Source: Serinicoccus hydrothermalis
GTDB lineage: Bacteria > Actinomycetota > Actinomycetes > Actinomycetales > Dermatophilaceae
NCBI RefSeq assembly: GCF_001685415.1
Contig: NZ_CP014989.1
Coordinates: 310,001-374,000, forward strand
Direction: 5' to 3'
DNA: 64,000 nt
Position numbers and translations under genes: made by a program. Shown piece after piece: positions 1-9,883 of this stretch. Within the stretch, counting starts at the first letter, position 1; every line of letters starts with the position of its first letter. The notes below the pieces were generated by a model. That model was not told the DNA's origin. It worked only from the letters and a program-made list of their open reading frames with translations, and made no database searches.

Positions 1-306
1 GGCTCGCACCACAGCAAGTCCTCCGTCGTCTGCGACGCGCTCCTCGTCGACCAGATCTCCCGGTCCGACACCTACCCCTACGTCGACGTCCGCGAGGACG
101 ACGTCCAGATGGGCCACGAGGCGACCGTCTCCAAGGTGTCCGAGGACCAGATGTTCTACCTCATGTCCCGAGGCATGTCCGAGACCGAGGCCATGGCCAT
201 GATCGTGCGCGGCTTCGTCGAGCCGATCGCGCGCGAGCTGCCCATGGAGTACGCCCTCGAGCTCAACCGCCTCATCGAGCTGCAGATGGAAGGAGCCGTC
301 GGCTGA
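1..306 (+). CDS. sufB: Fe-S cluster assembly protein SufB, C-terminal part
   Basis: This is the last ~101 residues of SufB, the scaffold subunit of the cytoplasmic SufBCD complex that builds Fe-S clusters; the rest lies before the window. Visible are VVCDALL, SDTYPYVDVRE, GHEATVSKVSEDQMFYLMSR and the ending ELNRLIELQMEG typical of SufB. By family comparison the Cys in VVCDALL and the Glu in GHEA probably match E. coli SufB Cys405 and Glu434, which matter for cluster assembly. The stop TGA shares its last base with the sufD start, so the two are translationally coupled. The call is secure; only the N-terminus is missing. Confidence 0.95.
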   Translation, partial: GSHHSKSSVVCDALLVDQISRSDTYPYVDVREDDVQMGHEATVSKVSEDQMFYLMSRGMSETEAMAMIVRGFVEPIARELPMEYALELNRLIELQMEGAVG

Positions 307-1529
307 TGTCTCTTCTTGTCGACGACAAGACTCATCAGGACCCCCAGGGCCAGATCGGCGGGGACCACCGCATACCGGACCAGTCCCGTGCCGCGCGCAC
401 CCGGTCCTTCGACGTGGACGCCTTCGGCATCCCCACCGGGCGCGAGGAGGAGTGGCGCTTCACCCCGGTCGACCGGCTGGGCGGTGTCTTCAGCGACGCC
501 GCCACCGACGACCGTGACGGCGACCCCGCCGCGGACTTCGCGGTCCGGGCGCCGGAGGGCGTGAGCACCTCCACCCTGGCCCCGGGCCAGGCCCCGCGCG
601 GCACCGTGCTGGTCCCCGAGGACCGCGGCGCGGCCGTGGCCTCCGCCAACACCGCCGAGGCGCTGCACGTCAAGATCGCCGCAGAGGCCGAGCTGAGCGA
701 GCCCGCCCGGGTAGACATCGCCGGGAAGGGCGCCGGGCGCCGCAGCAACGCGCACGTCGTCCTCGAGGCCGGCGCGCACAGCAAGGCGCTGGTCATCCTC
801 GACCACACCGGCGCGGCGGACCACACCGGCAACCTCGAGGTCCTCGTCGGCGACGGCGCGAACCTCACGGTGGTCTCGCTGCAGCGCTGGGACGACGAGG
901 CGCTGCACCTCGCCCAGCACGAGGCGCTCGTGGGCCGCGACGCGACCTACAAGCACATCGCGGTCTCCATCGGCGGCGGCATCGTGCGGATGAACTCCAA
1001 CGTCCGGTATGCCGGGCCCGGCGGCGACGCGACGCTGCTCGGCGTCTACTTCTCCGACGCCGGCCAGCACCTCGAGCACCGCTCCTTCGTCGACCACAAC
1101 GCGCCCCGGTGCACCTCGCAGGTGACCTACAAGGGCGCGCTGCAGGGCGAGACGGCGCGGACCGTCTGGGTGGGCGACGTGCTCATCCGGGCCGAGGCCG
1201 AGGGCATCGACACCTACGAGCTCAACCGCAACCTCGTGCTCACCGACGGTGCGCGCGCGGACTCGGTCCCCAACCTGGAGATCGAGACCGGCGACATCGA
1301 GGGTGCGGGGCACGCCAGCTCCACCGGCCGGTTCGACGACGAGCAGCTGTTCTACCTCATGTCCCGCGGCATCACCGAGGACCAGGCCCGTCGTCTCGTC
1401 GTGCGTGGCTTCTTCGCGGACATCATCGCCAAGATCGGTGTCCCGGAGGTCGTGGACACCCTCATGGAGGCGATCGAGGAGGAGCTCTCCCTGACCATGG
1501 GCGCCCAGCCCGCGCGGGACGACGCATGA
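306..1529 (+). CDS. sufD: Fe-S cluster assembly protein SufD
   Basis: SufD (407 aa) is the structural partner of SufB in the SufBC2D cluster-assembly complex. A long variable N-terminal segment includes GREEEWRFTPVDRL, followed by the beta-helix core (LILDHTG-like LVILDHTGAADH, SIGGGIVRMNSNVRYAG). The C-terminal helix contains GRFDDEQLFYLMSRGITEDQARRL, paralogous to the SufB end just upstream. ATG overlaps the sufB stop by one base, and the stop overlaps the ATG of the next gene (ATGA), so this is one operon. No truncation is seen. Confidence 0.95.
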   Translation: MSLLVDDKTHQDPQGQIGGDHRIPDQSRAARTRSFDVDAFGIPTGREEEWRFTPVDRLGGVFSDAATDDRDGDPAADFAVRAPEGVSTSTLAPGQAPRGTVLVPEDRGAAVASANTAEALHVKIAAEAELSEPARVDIAGKGAGRRSNAHVVLEAGAHSKALVILDHTGAADHTGNLEVLVGDGANLTVVSLQRWDDEALHLAQHEALVGRDATYKHIAVSIGGGIVRMNSNVRYAGPGGDATLLGVYFSDAGQHLEHRSFVDHNAPRCTSQVTYKGALQGETARTVWVGDVLIRAEAEGIDTYELNRNLVLTDGARADSVPNLEIETGDIEGAGHASSTGRFDDEQLFYLMSRGITEDQARRLVVRGFFADIIAKIGVPEVVDTLMEAIEEELSLTMGAQPARDDA

Positions 1530-1852
1530 TGACCACCGTCCGCGTGTGCTCCGTCGACCAGCTGCCGGCCTCGGCCGGTGCGGTCGTCGCGGACATCGAG
1601 GGCCGTCGGGTCGCCATAGCGCGCGACAGCGAGGGAGCCCTCCATGCTTTCGACGACACCTGCAGCCACGCCAACGTCAGCCTCGCCGAGGGCGAGGTCG
1701 AGGGCCGCCTCATCGAGTGCTGGCTGCACGGCTCGCAGTTCGACATGACCACGGGCGAGCCGGTCCAGCTGCCGGCGACCGTCCCGATCGCCGTGCACCA
1801 GCTCGAGGTCGACGACGAGGGCGGCGTCCACGTCACCCTCGCCGGCAGCTGA
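1526..1852 (+). CDS. Rieske-type non-heme ferredoxin of the SUF operon
   Basis: A 108-aa Rieske [2Fe-2S] protein. The ligands are C-x-H in DTCSHANVSL and C-x2-H in ECWLHGSQF, about 18 residues apart. Its place between sufD and sufC is common in actinobacterial SUF operons, where such ferredoxins probably act as electron donor or cluster carrier; the exact role is inferred. ATG at 1526 overlaps the sufD stop; a second ATG directly follows and could also be used. Confidence 0.9.
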   Translation: MMTTVRVCSVDQLPASAGAVVADIEGRRVAIARDSEGALHAFDDTCSHANVSLAEGEVEGRLIECWLHGSQFDMTTGEPVQLPATVPIAVHQLEVDDEGGVHVTLAGS

Positions 1853-1893
1853 CCGGCACACCCCCTTCCCCCATCCTTTCGACAAGGAGAACG

Positions 1894-2655
<762 letters not shown>

Positions 2656-2675
2656 GGGAGCGAGGAACGACGGGT

Positions 2676-4010
2676 ATGACGTCAGGACGGCCGACCGCCG
2701 CACCCCCGAGCGAGGTGGAGATCGCCCGCATCAGGGCGGACTTCCCCCTGCTCGGACGCACGGTGCGCGGCGGCCGTCCGCTCGTCTACCTCGACAGCGG
2801 GGCCACCTCTCAGAAGCCGAGCGTGGTGCTGGACGCCGAGCGCGACTTCTACGAGTCGCACAACGCGGCGGTGCACCGGGGCGCCCACCAGCTCGCCGAG
2901 GAGGCGACCGACGCCTTCGAGGCGGCGCGCGAGACCGTGGCGCGGTTCCTCGGCGCGGACCCCGGTGAGGTCGTCTTCACCAAGAACGGCACCGAGGGTC
3001 TCAACCTGCTCGCCTACGCCTTCTCCAACGCCGCCGCCCCCGGCGCGCTGGACGGCGCGGACGCGGAGTGGGCGCAACGGCTGCGCCTGGGTCCCGGCGA
3101 CGAGGTCGTCGTGACCGAGATGGAGCACCACGCCAACCTCGTGCCCTGGCAGGAGGTCTGCCGCCGCACCGGCGCCACGCTGCGCTGGATCGGGGTCACC
3201 GACGACGGCGAGCTCGACGTCGAGGCTCTCGAGGTCATCACCGAGCGGACCAAGGTCGTGGCCCTGACGCACGTCTCGAACGTGCTCGGCACCCTCAACG
3301 ACCTCGGTCCCGACTCGCCGGTCGTCGCCGCGGCCCGGGCCGTGGGTGCCCTCGTCGTCGTCGACGCCTGCCAGTCGGCGCCGCACCTGGACATCACCGA
3401 CCTCACCGCCGAGGGGTCCGGCATCGACGCCCTGGTCTTCACCGGCCACAAGACGCTTGGCCCGAGCGGCGTGGGCGTGCTCTGGGCGCGGCGCGGCCTG
3501 CTCGAGGCCATGCCACCCTTCCTCACCGGCGGCTCGATGATCGAGGTCGTCCGGATGGAGGGCTCCACGTATGCGGCGCCACCGGCGAGGTTCGAGGCCG
3601 GGGTCCCCATGGCCGCCCAGGCGGTCGGTCTCGCCGCCGGCCTGGACTACCTCACCGAGACGGGCCTGGACCGGGTCCACGCCCACGACCAGCAGCTCAT
3701 GGGGCATACCCTCGACGTGCTCGCGGACCGGCCCTGGGTGCGCGTGCTCGGCCCCGAGCGCACCTCCCGCAGGGTCGGCGCGGTCGCCTTCGTCGTCGAC
3801 GGCGTGCACCCGCACGACGTGGGGCAGGTGCTCGACGACTCGGGCGTCGCCGTGCGGACCGGCCACCACTGCGCGTGGCCCCTGCACCGACGCCTGCGGG
3901 TGCCCGCCTCGACCCGCGCGAGCTTCGGCATCTACACCACCCTGGAGGAGGTCGACGCCTTCGCCGAGGCGCTCGACCGGGTGCCGGAGATCTTCGGGAT
4001 GACCGGGTGA
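2676..4010 (+). CDS. sufS: Cysteine desulfurase SufS
   Basis: SufS (444 aa) is a PLP-dependent group II cysteine desulfurase that takes sulfur from cysteine as a persulfide and passes it to SufU. The PLP lysine is about K259 in TGHKTLGPSG; the catalytic cysteine is about C399 in RTGHHCAWPL. EMEHHANLVPWQ and DACQSAPH are also diagnostic. The N-terminus is about 20 residues longer than the fold needs, so a later start cannot be excluded. It lies 20 nt after sufC and 16 nt before sufU. Confidence 0.95.
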   Translation: MTSGRPTAAPPSEVEIARIRADFPLLGRTVRGGRPLVYLDSGATSQKPSVVLDAERDFYESHNAAVHRGAHQLAEEATDAFEAARETVARFLGADPGEVVFTKNGTEGLNLLAYAFSNAAAPGALDGADAEWAQRLRLGPGDEVVVTEMEHHANLVPWQEVCRRTGATLRWIGVTDDGELDVEALEVITERTKVVALTHVSNVLGTLNDLGPDSPVVAAARAVGALVVVDACQSAPHLDITDLTAEGSGIDALVFTGHKTLGPSGVGVLWARRGLLEAMPPFLTGGSMIEVVRMEGSTYAAPPARFEAGVPMAAQAVGLAAGLDYLTETGLDRVHAHDQQLMGHTLDVLADRPWVRVLGPERTSRRVGAVAFVVDGVHPHDVGQVLDDSGVAVRTGHHCAWPLHRRLRVPASTRASFGIYTTLEEVDAFAEALDRVPEIFGMTG

Positions 4011-4026
4011 AGGAGACGACGCGCTG

Positions 4027-4521
4027 ATGGACCTGTACGGCGAGCTCATCCTCGACCACGCCAAGCGCCCGCAGCACGCCGGGCTGCGCGAGCCCTTCGA
4101 CGTCGAGGTCAACCATGTCAACCCGACCTGCGGCGACGAGATCAGCCTGCGGGTGCACCTCGAGACGGTGACCGGGGGAGCGGACGACGGGCGGCTGCTG
4201 CTGCGCGACGTGTCCTACGACGCACTCGGCTGCTCCATCTCGGTGGCCTCCGCCTCGGTGCTCGCCGAGGAGTCGCTGGGGCGCCCGGTCGAGGAGACGC
4301 TCACGACCTACCGCCACCTGCACACCATGCTCACGAGCAAGGGGCAGGACCAGGGCGACCCCGAGCAGATCGGGGACGCCGTGGCCTTCGCCGGGGTCGC
4401 GAAGTACCCCGCCAGGGTGAAGTGCGCGCTGCTGCCCTGGACCGCCTATCTCGACGCCCTCGCCCGGGCCGGCGCGGACATCTCCGCGGCCAGCGACCGC
4501 GGCGACGGCGCCGCCACCTGA
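4027..4521 (+). CDS. sufU: Zinc-dependent sulfurtransferase SufU
   Basis: SufU (164 aa) accepts the persulfide sulfur from SufS in Gram-positive SUF systems. The conserved zinc/thiol residues are visible: C35 and D37 in NPTCGDE, C69 in GCSISVASAS and C133 in VKCALLPW. The region from about 95 to 125 carries the insertion (HTMLTSKG) that distinguishes SufU from IscU. Start ATG 4027 follows GAAGGAGA. It lies directly after its partner sufS. Confidence 0.93.
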   Translation: MDLYGELILDHAKRPQHAGLREPFDVEVNHVNPTCGDEISLRVHLETVTGGADDGRLLLRDVSYDALGCSISVASASVLAEESLGRPVEETLTTYRHLHTMLTSKGQDQGDPEQIGDAVAFAGVAKYPARVKCALLPWTAYLDALARAGADISAASDRGDGAAT

Positions 4522-4546
4522 CCGCACCGACTACCCTGGAGGGATC

Positions 4547-4870
4547 ATGACGACCACCACCCCGCCCAACGTCGCCGATGTCGAAGAGGCCCTGCGCGAC
4601 GTCGTGGACCCCGAGCTCGGCATCAACGTCGTCGACCTCGGCCTCGTCTACGGCGTGACCGTCGACGCCGCCAGCCACGCGGTCATCGACATGACGCTCA
4701 CCTCGGCGGCCTGCCCGCTCACCGACGTCATCGAGGACCAGGTCGCGCAGAGCCTGGAGGGTCTGGTGGCCAGCCACCGGATCAACTGGGTCTGGATGCC
4801 GCCGTGGGGCCCGGACAAGATCACCGAGGACGGCCGCGAGCAGCTGCGCGCCCTCGGCTTCAACGTCTGA
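4547..4870 (+). CDS. sufT: DUF59 metal-sulfur cluster assembly factor (SufT-like)
   Basis: A 107-aa MIP18/DUF59 domain protein. It shows DPELGINVVDLGLVYGV and TSAACPLTDVIEDQV, whose Cys is the conserved residue of SufT and PaaD-type factors. SufT proteins help Fe-S maturation and close actinobacterial SUF operons, as here. It starts at ATG 4547 with GGAGGG just upstream. A TACCCT hexamer 9 nt before the start may give an internal promoter. Confidence 0.88.
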   Translation: MTTTTPPNVADVEEALRDVVDPELGINVVDLGLVYGVTVDAASHAVIDMTLTSAACPLTDVIEDQVAQSLEGLVASHRINWVWMPPWGPDKITEDGREQLRALGFNV

Positions 4871-4883
4871 CCCCGCACCAGCC

Positions 4884-5642
4884 ATGAGCCCGGCCCACCT
4901 GGTCGAGGTCGCCCCCGAGCGCCTCGACGGGTGGGTCGCGCGGTTCACCGCCTCGCACGGGGAGGTCACCACGTCGGTCGCACGCAGCGACCGAGCGGGT
5001 GCCTCCCCGTCGTCGTCCCTCCACCTGTCCGCCGCTGACGGTTCCTGGGCGCACCTCACCGGCTGGCGCGAGGCCGACCTAGGGGTGGGGCTTTCGGCCC
5101 TCACCGCCCCGCCGCCGCTGCTCGTGATGCTCGTGCGTCGAGGTGGGTATGCCGTCGCCCTGGTCTCCGCGGACGGCGACCTCGTCGCGCACAAGGTCGG
5201 GACACGGCACGTGCAGTCGCGCACCGCGGCCGGCGGCTGGAGCCAGCAGCGCTACGCCCGTCGCCGTGGTCACCAGGCCGACGCCCTCGTCGAGGCCGTC
5301 GTCGGCCACGCCGCCCGCCTACTCGCCCCGCCCGCCCCGTCTCCCCCCGATTCCTCCGACCGGCCGCACGGTTTGCGTCGACCGGCCGCACGGTTCGCGT
5401 CGACCGACCGCACGGTCTGCGCCGCCGATCTCGGAGGTGTGGTGCTGGGTGGCGACCGGTCGCTCGCGGCCGAGGTGATGTCCGGCCTGCTCGACGGCCC
5501 GGCCCTCCCGGGGGACGTCCGGTCCGCCCTGTCCGGGTTGCCGCGCCGCGAGCTCTGGGACCTGCCCGACCCGCGCCGCGCAGTGCTCGACGACGCCGTC
5601 CGGCGGGGCCGTGCGGTGCAGGTCGAGGTCCACAACGCCTGA
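4884..5642 (+). CDS. acVLRF1-family peptidyl-tRNA hydrolase-like protein with repeat insertion
   Basis: A 252-aa protein with the VLRF1 fold (Vms1/eRF1-like release domain). The motif GGWSQQRYARRR at residues ~117-128 carries the Gln pair known from Vms1-type enzymes, which cleave peptidyl-tRNA on stalled ribosomes. In actinobacteria the role is inferred. The C-terminal half resumes with LGGVVLGGDRSLAAEV. Between the two halves, residues 159-180 are encoded by three 22-bp tandem repeats (5358-5423) that start on a codon boundary and keep the frame. ATG at 4884 lies 13 nt after the SufT-like stop. Confidence 0.85.
   Translation: MSPAHLVEVAPERLDGWVARFTASHGEVTTSVARSDRAGASPSSSLHLSAADGSWAHLTGWREADLGVGLSALTAPPPLLVMLVRRGGYAVALVSADGDLVAHKVGTRHVQSRTAAGGWSQQRYARRRGHQADALVEAVVGHAARLLAPPAPSPPDSSDRPHGLRRPAARFASTDRTVCAADLGGVVLGGDRSLAAEVMSGLLDGPALPGDVRSALSGLPRRELWDLPDPRRAVLDDAVRRGRAVQVEVHNA
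5358..5423. repeat. Three 22-bp tandem repeats inside the VLRF1 gene
   Basis: Units start at 5358, 5380 and 5402 and read GACCGGCCGCACGGTTYG plus four more bases, with 2-5 differences between them. They are the reverse complement of the repeats at 47602-47705. Three units of 22 bp make 66 bp, so the reading frame is kept and 22 residues (DRPHGLRRPAARFASTDRTV plus CA) are added to the protein. Confidence 0.9.
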
Positions 5643-5648
5643 CACGCA

Positions 5649-5686
5649 CCGGACGTCCGGTCTGGCGAACCAGACCGGACGTCCGG
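5649..5686. terminator. Bidirectional hairpin between convergent genes
   Basis: A perfect 17-bp stem with a CGAA tetraloop (arms 5649-5665 and 5670-5686). It lies between the convergent ends of the VLRF1 gene and the symporter gene. It has no U-tract, as is usual for high-GC actinobacterial terminators. Confidence 0.8.
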
Positions 5687-5717
5687 CGGGAGCCGGAGCC
5701 GTCAGGCGCCGGAGGGG

Positions 5718-7061
5718 TCAGGCGGGGGAGGGGGCCGCCTCGCGCTCGTCCTCGCGCTCCTCCTGCGACCAGGGCAGGCCACGACGGTCGCCGTTGTAGG
5801 CCTCCTCGTCGAGGATGCCCTCACGCTTGGCCACGATCGTCGTCACGAGCGCCTGGCCGGTGACGTTGGTGGCGGTGCGGCCCATGTCGAGGATCGGGTC
5901 GACGGCCAGCAGCAGACCCACGCCCTCCAGCGGCAGCCCGAGGGTGGACAGGGTCAGCGTGAGCATGACGGTCGCCCCGGTCACGCCGGCGGTGGCCGCC
6001 GAGCCGAGCACCGACACCATGGCGATGAGCAGGTAGTCGGTGACCCCCAGCTGCATACCGAAGAACTCGGCGACGAAGATCGCGGCGATCGCGGGGTAGA
6101 CCGCGGCGCAGCCGTCCATCTTCGTCGTGGCGCCCAGCGGCACCGCGAAGGAGGAGTATGCCCGGGGCACGCCGAGGTTGCGCTCGGTCACCGCCTGGGT
6201 GACGGGCAGCGTGCCGATCGAGGAGCGGGACACGAAGCCGAGCTGCATGGCCGGCCACGCGCCGGTGAAGAACTGCTTGACCGACAGCCCGTGCAGGCGC
6301 AGCAGGACCGGGTAGAGCACGCCCACGACGAGCAGCAGACCCAGGTAGATCGCGACGGTGAACCGGCCCAGGGACCCGATGGTCTCCCAGCCGTAGGACA
6401 CGATCGCGTTGCCCAGCAGCCCGACGGTGGCGACCGGCGCAAGCAGGATGACCCACCACAGCACCTTCTGGACCACGGCCAGAGCCGAGCGGGTGAAAGA
6501 GAGGAACGGGTCCGCGTCCTTGCCCACCTTGACCACGGCGATGCCGACGGCGATCGCGAGGACGAGGATCTGCAGGACGTTGAAGTTGAGGCTCACGCCG
6601 TCGTCCCCCTCACGGGCGTAGATGCCGAGGGAGTTGGCGGGGATGAGGCCGGTGAGGAAGTCCAGCCAGCCACCGGTGCTGGAGGGCGCCGCGGCATCGG
6701 CCTGGGTGACCCCGGCACCGCGGGCCGGGTCGACCAGCCAGCCGACGACCATACCGATCGAGACCGAGACGAGCGCGGTGATGGCGAACCACAGCAGCGT
6801 CTGCCAGGCCAGGCGCGCGGCGTTGGTGACCTCGCGCAGGTTGGCGATCGAGGAGACGATCGCGAGGAAGACCAGCGGCGGCACGATGGTCCGCAGCAGG
6901 GTGACGAAGGAGGAGCCGACGATCGACAGCGTCTCGGACAGCCAGGTGGGGTTGTCGGCGCTGGCGCCGGTCGAGCGGGCGACGAGGCCGAGGACGACTC
7001 CGAGCACCAGGCCGATGATGACCTGGGTGCCGAAGGAGACCCGGCGAAGTCTGGACAGCAC
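5718..7061 (-). CDS. Dicarboxylate/amino acid:cation symporter (DAACS family)
   Basis: A 447-aa integral membrane carrier of the glutamate/C4-dicarboxylate symporter family. Hydrophobic segments run throughout; the re-entrant loop motif SRSSIGTLPVTQ (~280-290) and the substrate/cation site VPLGATTKMDGCA are typical. Substrate could be glutamate, aspartate or C4-dicarboxylates. GTG 7061 (VLSRLRRVSFG) is chosen because GGAAGG lies 8 nt before it and the first transmembrane helix begins soon after; an upstream ATG at 7163 would add about 34 charged residues. It ends at a shared hairpin with the VLRF1 gene. Confidence 0.9.
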   Translation of the reverse strand: MLSRLRRVSFGTQVIIGLVLGVVLGLVARSTGASADNPTWLSETLSIVGSSFVTLLRTIVPPLVFLAIVSSIANLREVTNAARLAWQTLLWFAITALVSVSIGMVVGWLVDPARGAGVTQADAAAPSSTGGWLDFLTGLIPANSLGIYAREGDDGVSLNFNVLQILVLAIAVGIAVVKVGKDADPFLSFTRSALAVVQKVLWWVILLAPVATVGLLGNAIVSYGWETIGSLGRFTVAIYLGLLLVVGVLYPVLLRLHGLSVKQFFTGAWPAMQLGFVSRSSIGTLPVTQAVTERNLGVPRAYSSFAVPLGATTKMDGCAAVYPAIAAIFVAEFFGMQLGVTDYLLIAMVSVLGSAATAGVTGATVMLTLTLSTLGLPLEGVGLLLAVDPILDMGRTATNVTGQALVTTIVAKREGILDEEAYNGDRRGLPWSQEEREDEREAAPSPA

Positions 7062-7210
7062 GAGGGGAACCTTCCGTTGCAGGGATGGGACGACCGTCGC
7101 GACCGTGCGGCGGAGGCGGGGCCGACCCGAGGTATACCCTCGCGCCGGCGACCCTTTTCCCAACAGGAGGTTATGTCCGCGCTATTCCGGCGCCGCGGCT
7201 GTGACCTCGC

Positions 7211-8098
7211 TCACCCCTGGTAGTCGTCCACGCTCGCGACGTTGAGCGTGTCGCACTGGTTGGGATCGGCGGACTCGTAGCCCCGCATGAACCAGCCCAT
7301 CCGCTGCTCGGAGCTGCCGTGGCTCCAGGTGTGCGGCGTGACCTGGCCCTGCATCTGCTCCTGGATCGAGTCGTCGCCCACCGCCGAGGCGGCCGACAGC
7401 GCGGACTCGATGTCCTCCCGGCTCAGCTCCTCGAGCAGCAGCTGGCCCTGCTCGTCCTGGGTCCGCGAGGCGTTGCCGGCCCACGCGCCGGCGAAGCAGT
7501 CCGCCTGCAGCTCGACCCGGACGGCGCCCGACTCCGGACCCCGGGGGTCCTGCTGGGAGTACTGCAGCGCTCCGGTGTAGTTCTGGATGTGGTGGCCGTA
7601 CTCGTGCGCGAGGACATACATCTGGCTGAAGTTGCCGCCGTCCGCCCCGAGCTGGCCCTGGAGCTGGTTGAAGAAGGTCGTGTCGAGGTAGATCCGGCGG
7701 TCCAGCGGGCAGTAGAACGGCCCGACGTCGCTGGTGGCGTTGCCGCACTGGGTCTGCACCGAGCCGGAGAAGAGGATGGCGCTCGTGGGCTCGGCATCCG
7801 GGAGCACCGCGGTCCAGTAGTCCTCCAACGAGACCATCGTCGCCTGCATCCGGCAGTCGACGGACCTGTTGGCGTCCGCGCCGGTCTGGCAGTCGGCGAG
7901 GTCGACGTTCTCCGCCTGGGGGGCCTGCTCCTGCCCGCCGCCGAGGACCTGGCCCGGGTCGCCGCCGAAGAGCATCACGACGAGAGCCAGGACGAGCGCC
8001 CCGAGGCCACCCCCGACCGCGAGGCCGCCCCGGCCACCACCGCCCCCGCCGCGGCTGGCGCGCCCGCTACCGATGTTGGCGTTCTCCCTGAAGGTCAT
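7211..8098 (-). CDS. Neutral zinc metallopeptidase, YpfJ family
   Basis: A 295-aa protein with a Gly-rich cytoplasmic N-terminus ([12 protein letters not shown]), one membrane helix at ~30-50 (LGALVLALVVMLF) and an extracellular domain. The zinc motif is HEYGHHIQ, with a downstream ELQADCFAGAW that supplies the third ligand. YpfJ-type proteins are putative metallopeptidases with unknown substrate. Start ATG 8098 (MTFRENANIGSGR, the family's usual start) follows GAGAGG; an earlier ATG at 8119 is possible. Confidence 0.9.
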   Translation of the reverse strand: MTFRENANIGSGRASRGGGGGGRGGLAVGGGLGALVLALVVMLFGGDPGQVLGGGQEQAPQAENVDLADCQTGADANRSVDCRMQATMVSLEDYWTAVLPDAEPTSAILFSGSVQTQCGNATSDVGPFYCPLDRRIYLDTTFFNQLQGQLGADGGNFSQMYVLAHEYGHHIQNYTGALQYSQQDPRGPESGAVRVELQADCFAGAWAGNASRTQDEQGQLLLEELSREDIESALSAASAVGDDSIQEQMQGQVTPHTWSHGSSEQRMGWFMRGYESADPNQCDTLNVASVDDYQG

Positions 8099-8216
8099 CG
8101 GCGCTGCCTCTCGGTCCACGTGCGTGCAGGTCGGGCGACCGGCACCTAGCGCGTAGACTAGTCACGCGGCCCTGATGGTGCAGCAGATCCCGTCGGGCGA
8201 GCCGCGCCCCATCCCC

Positions 8217-8237
8217 GCAGCACGCGTGCCGTGCTGC
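8217..8237. promoter_or_regulatory. Small hairpin in the leader of the ABC-F gene
   Basis: An 8-bp perfect stem GCAGCACG/CGTGCTGC with a 5-nt loop lies 27 nt before the GTG start at 8264, just ahead of the AAGGAG ribosome site. ABC-F genes are often attenuated, so a leader structure is plausible, but no leader peptide or alternative fold could be shown. Confidence 0.35.
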
Positions 8238-8263
8238 CCGTCAGCCCGTGAAGGAGTGCCCCC

Positions 8264-9862
<1,599 letters not shown>

Positions 9863-9883
9863 GGGCGGGGCAGGAGAGCAAGG

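Noticed and set aside
7120-7200. GGTATACC and TTGGGA as a promoter for the symporter gene
   Set aside because: The spacing between the two hexamers is about 21 bp, too long for a confident sigma-70-type promoter.
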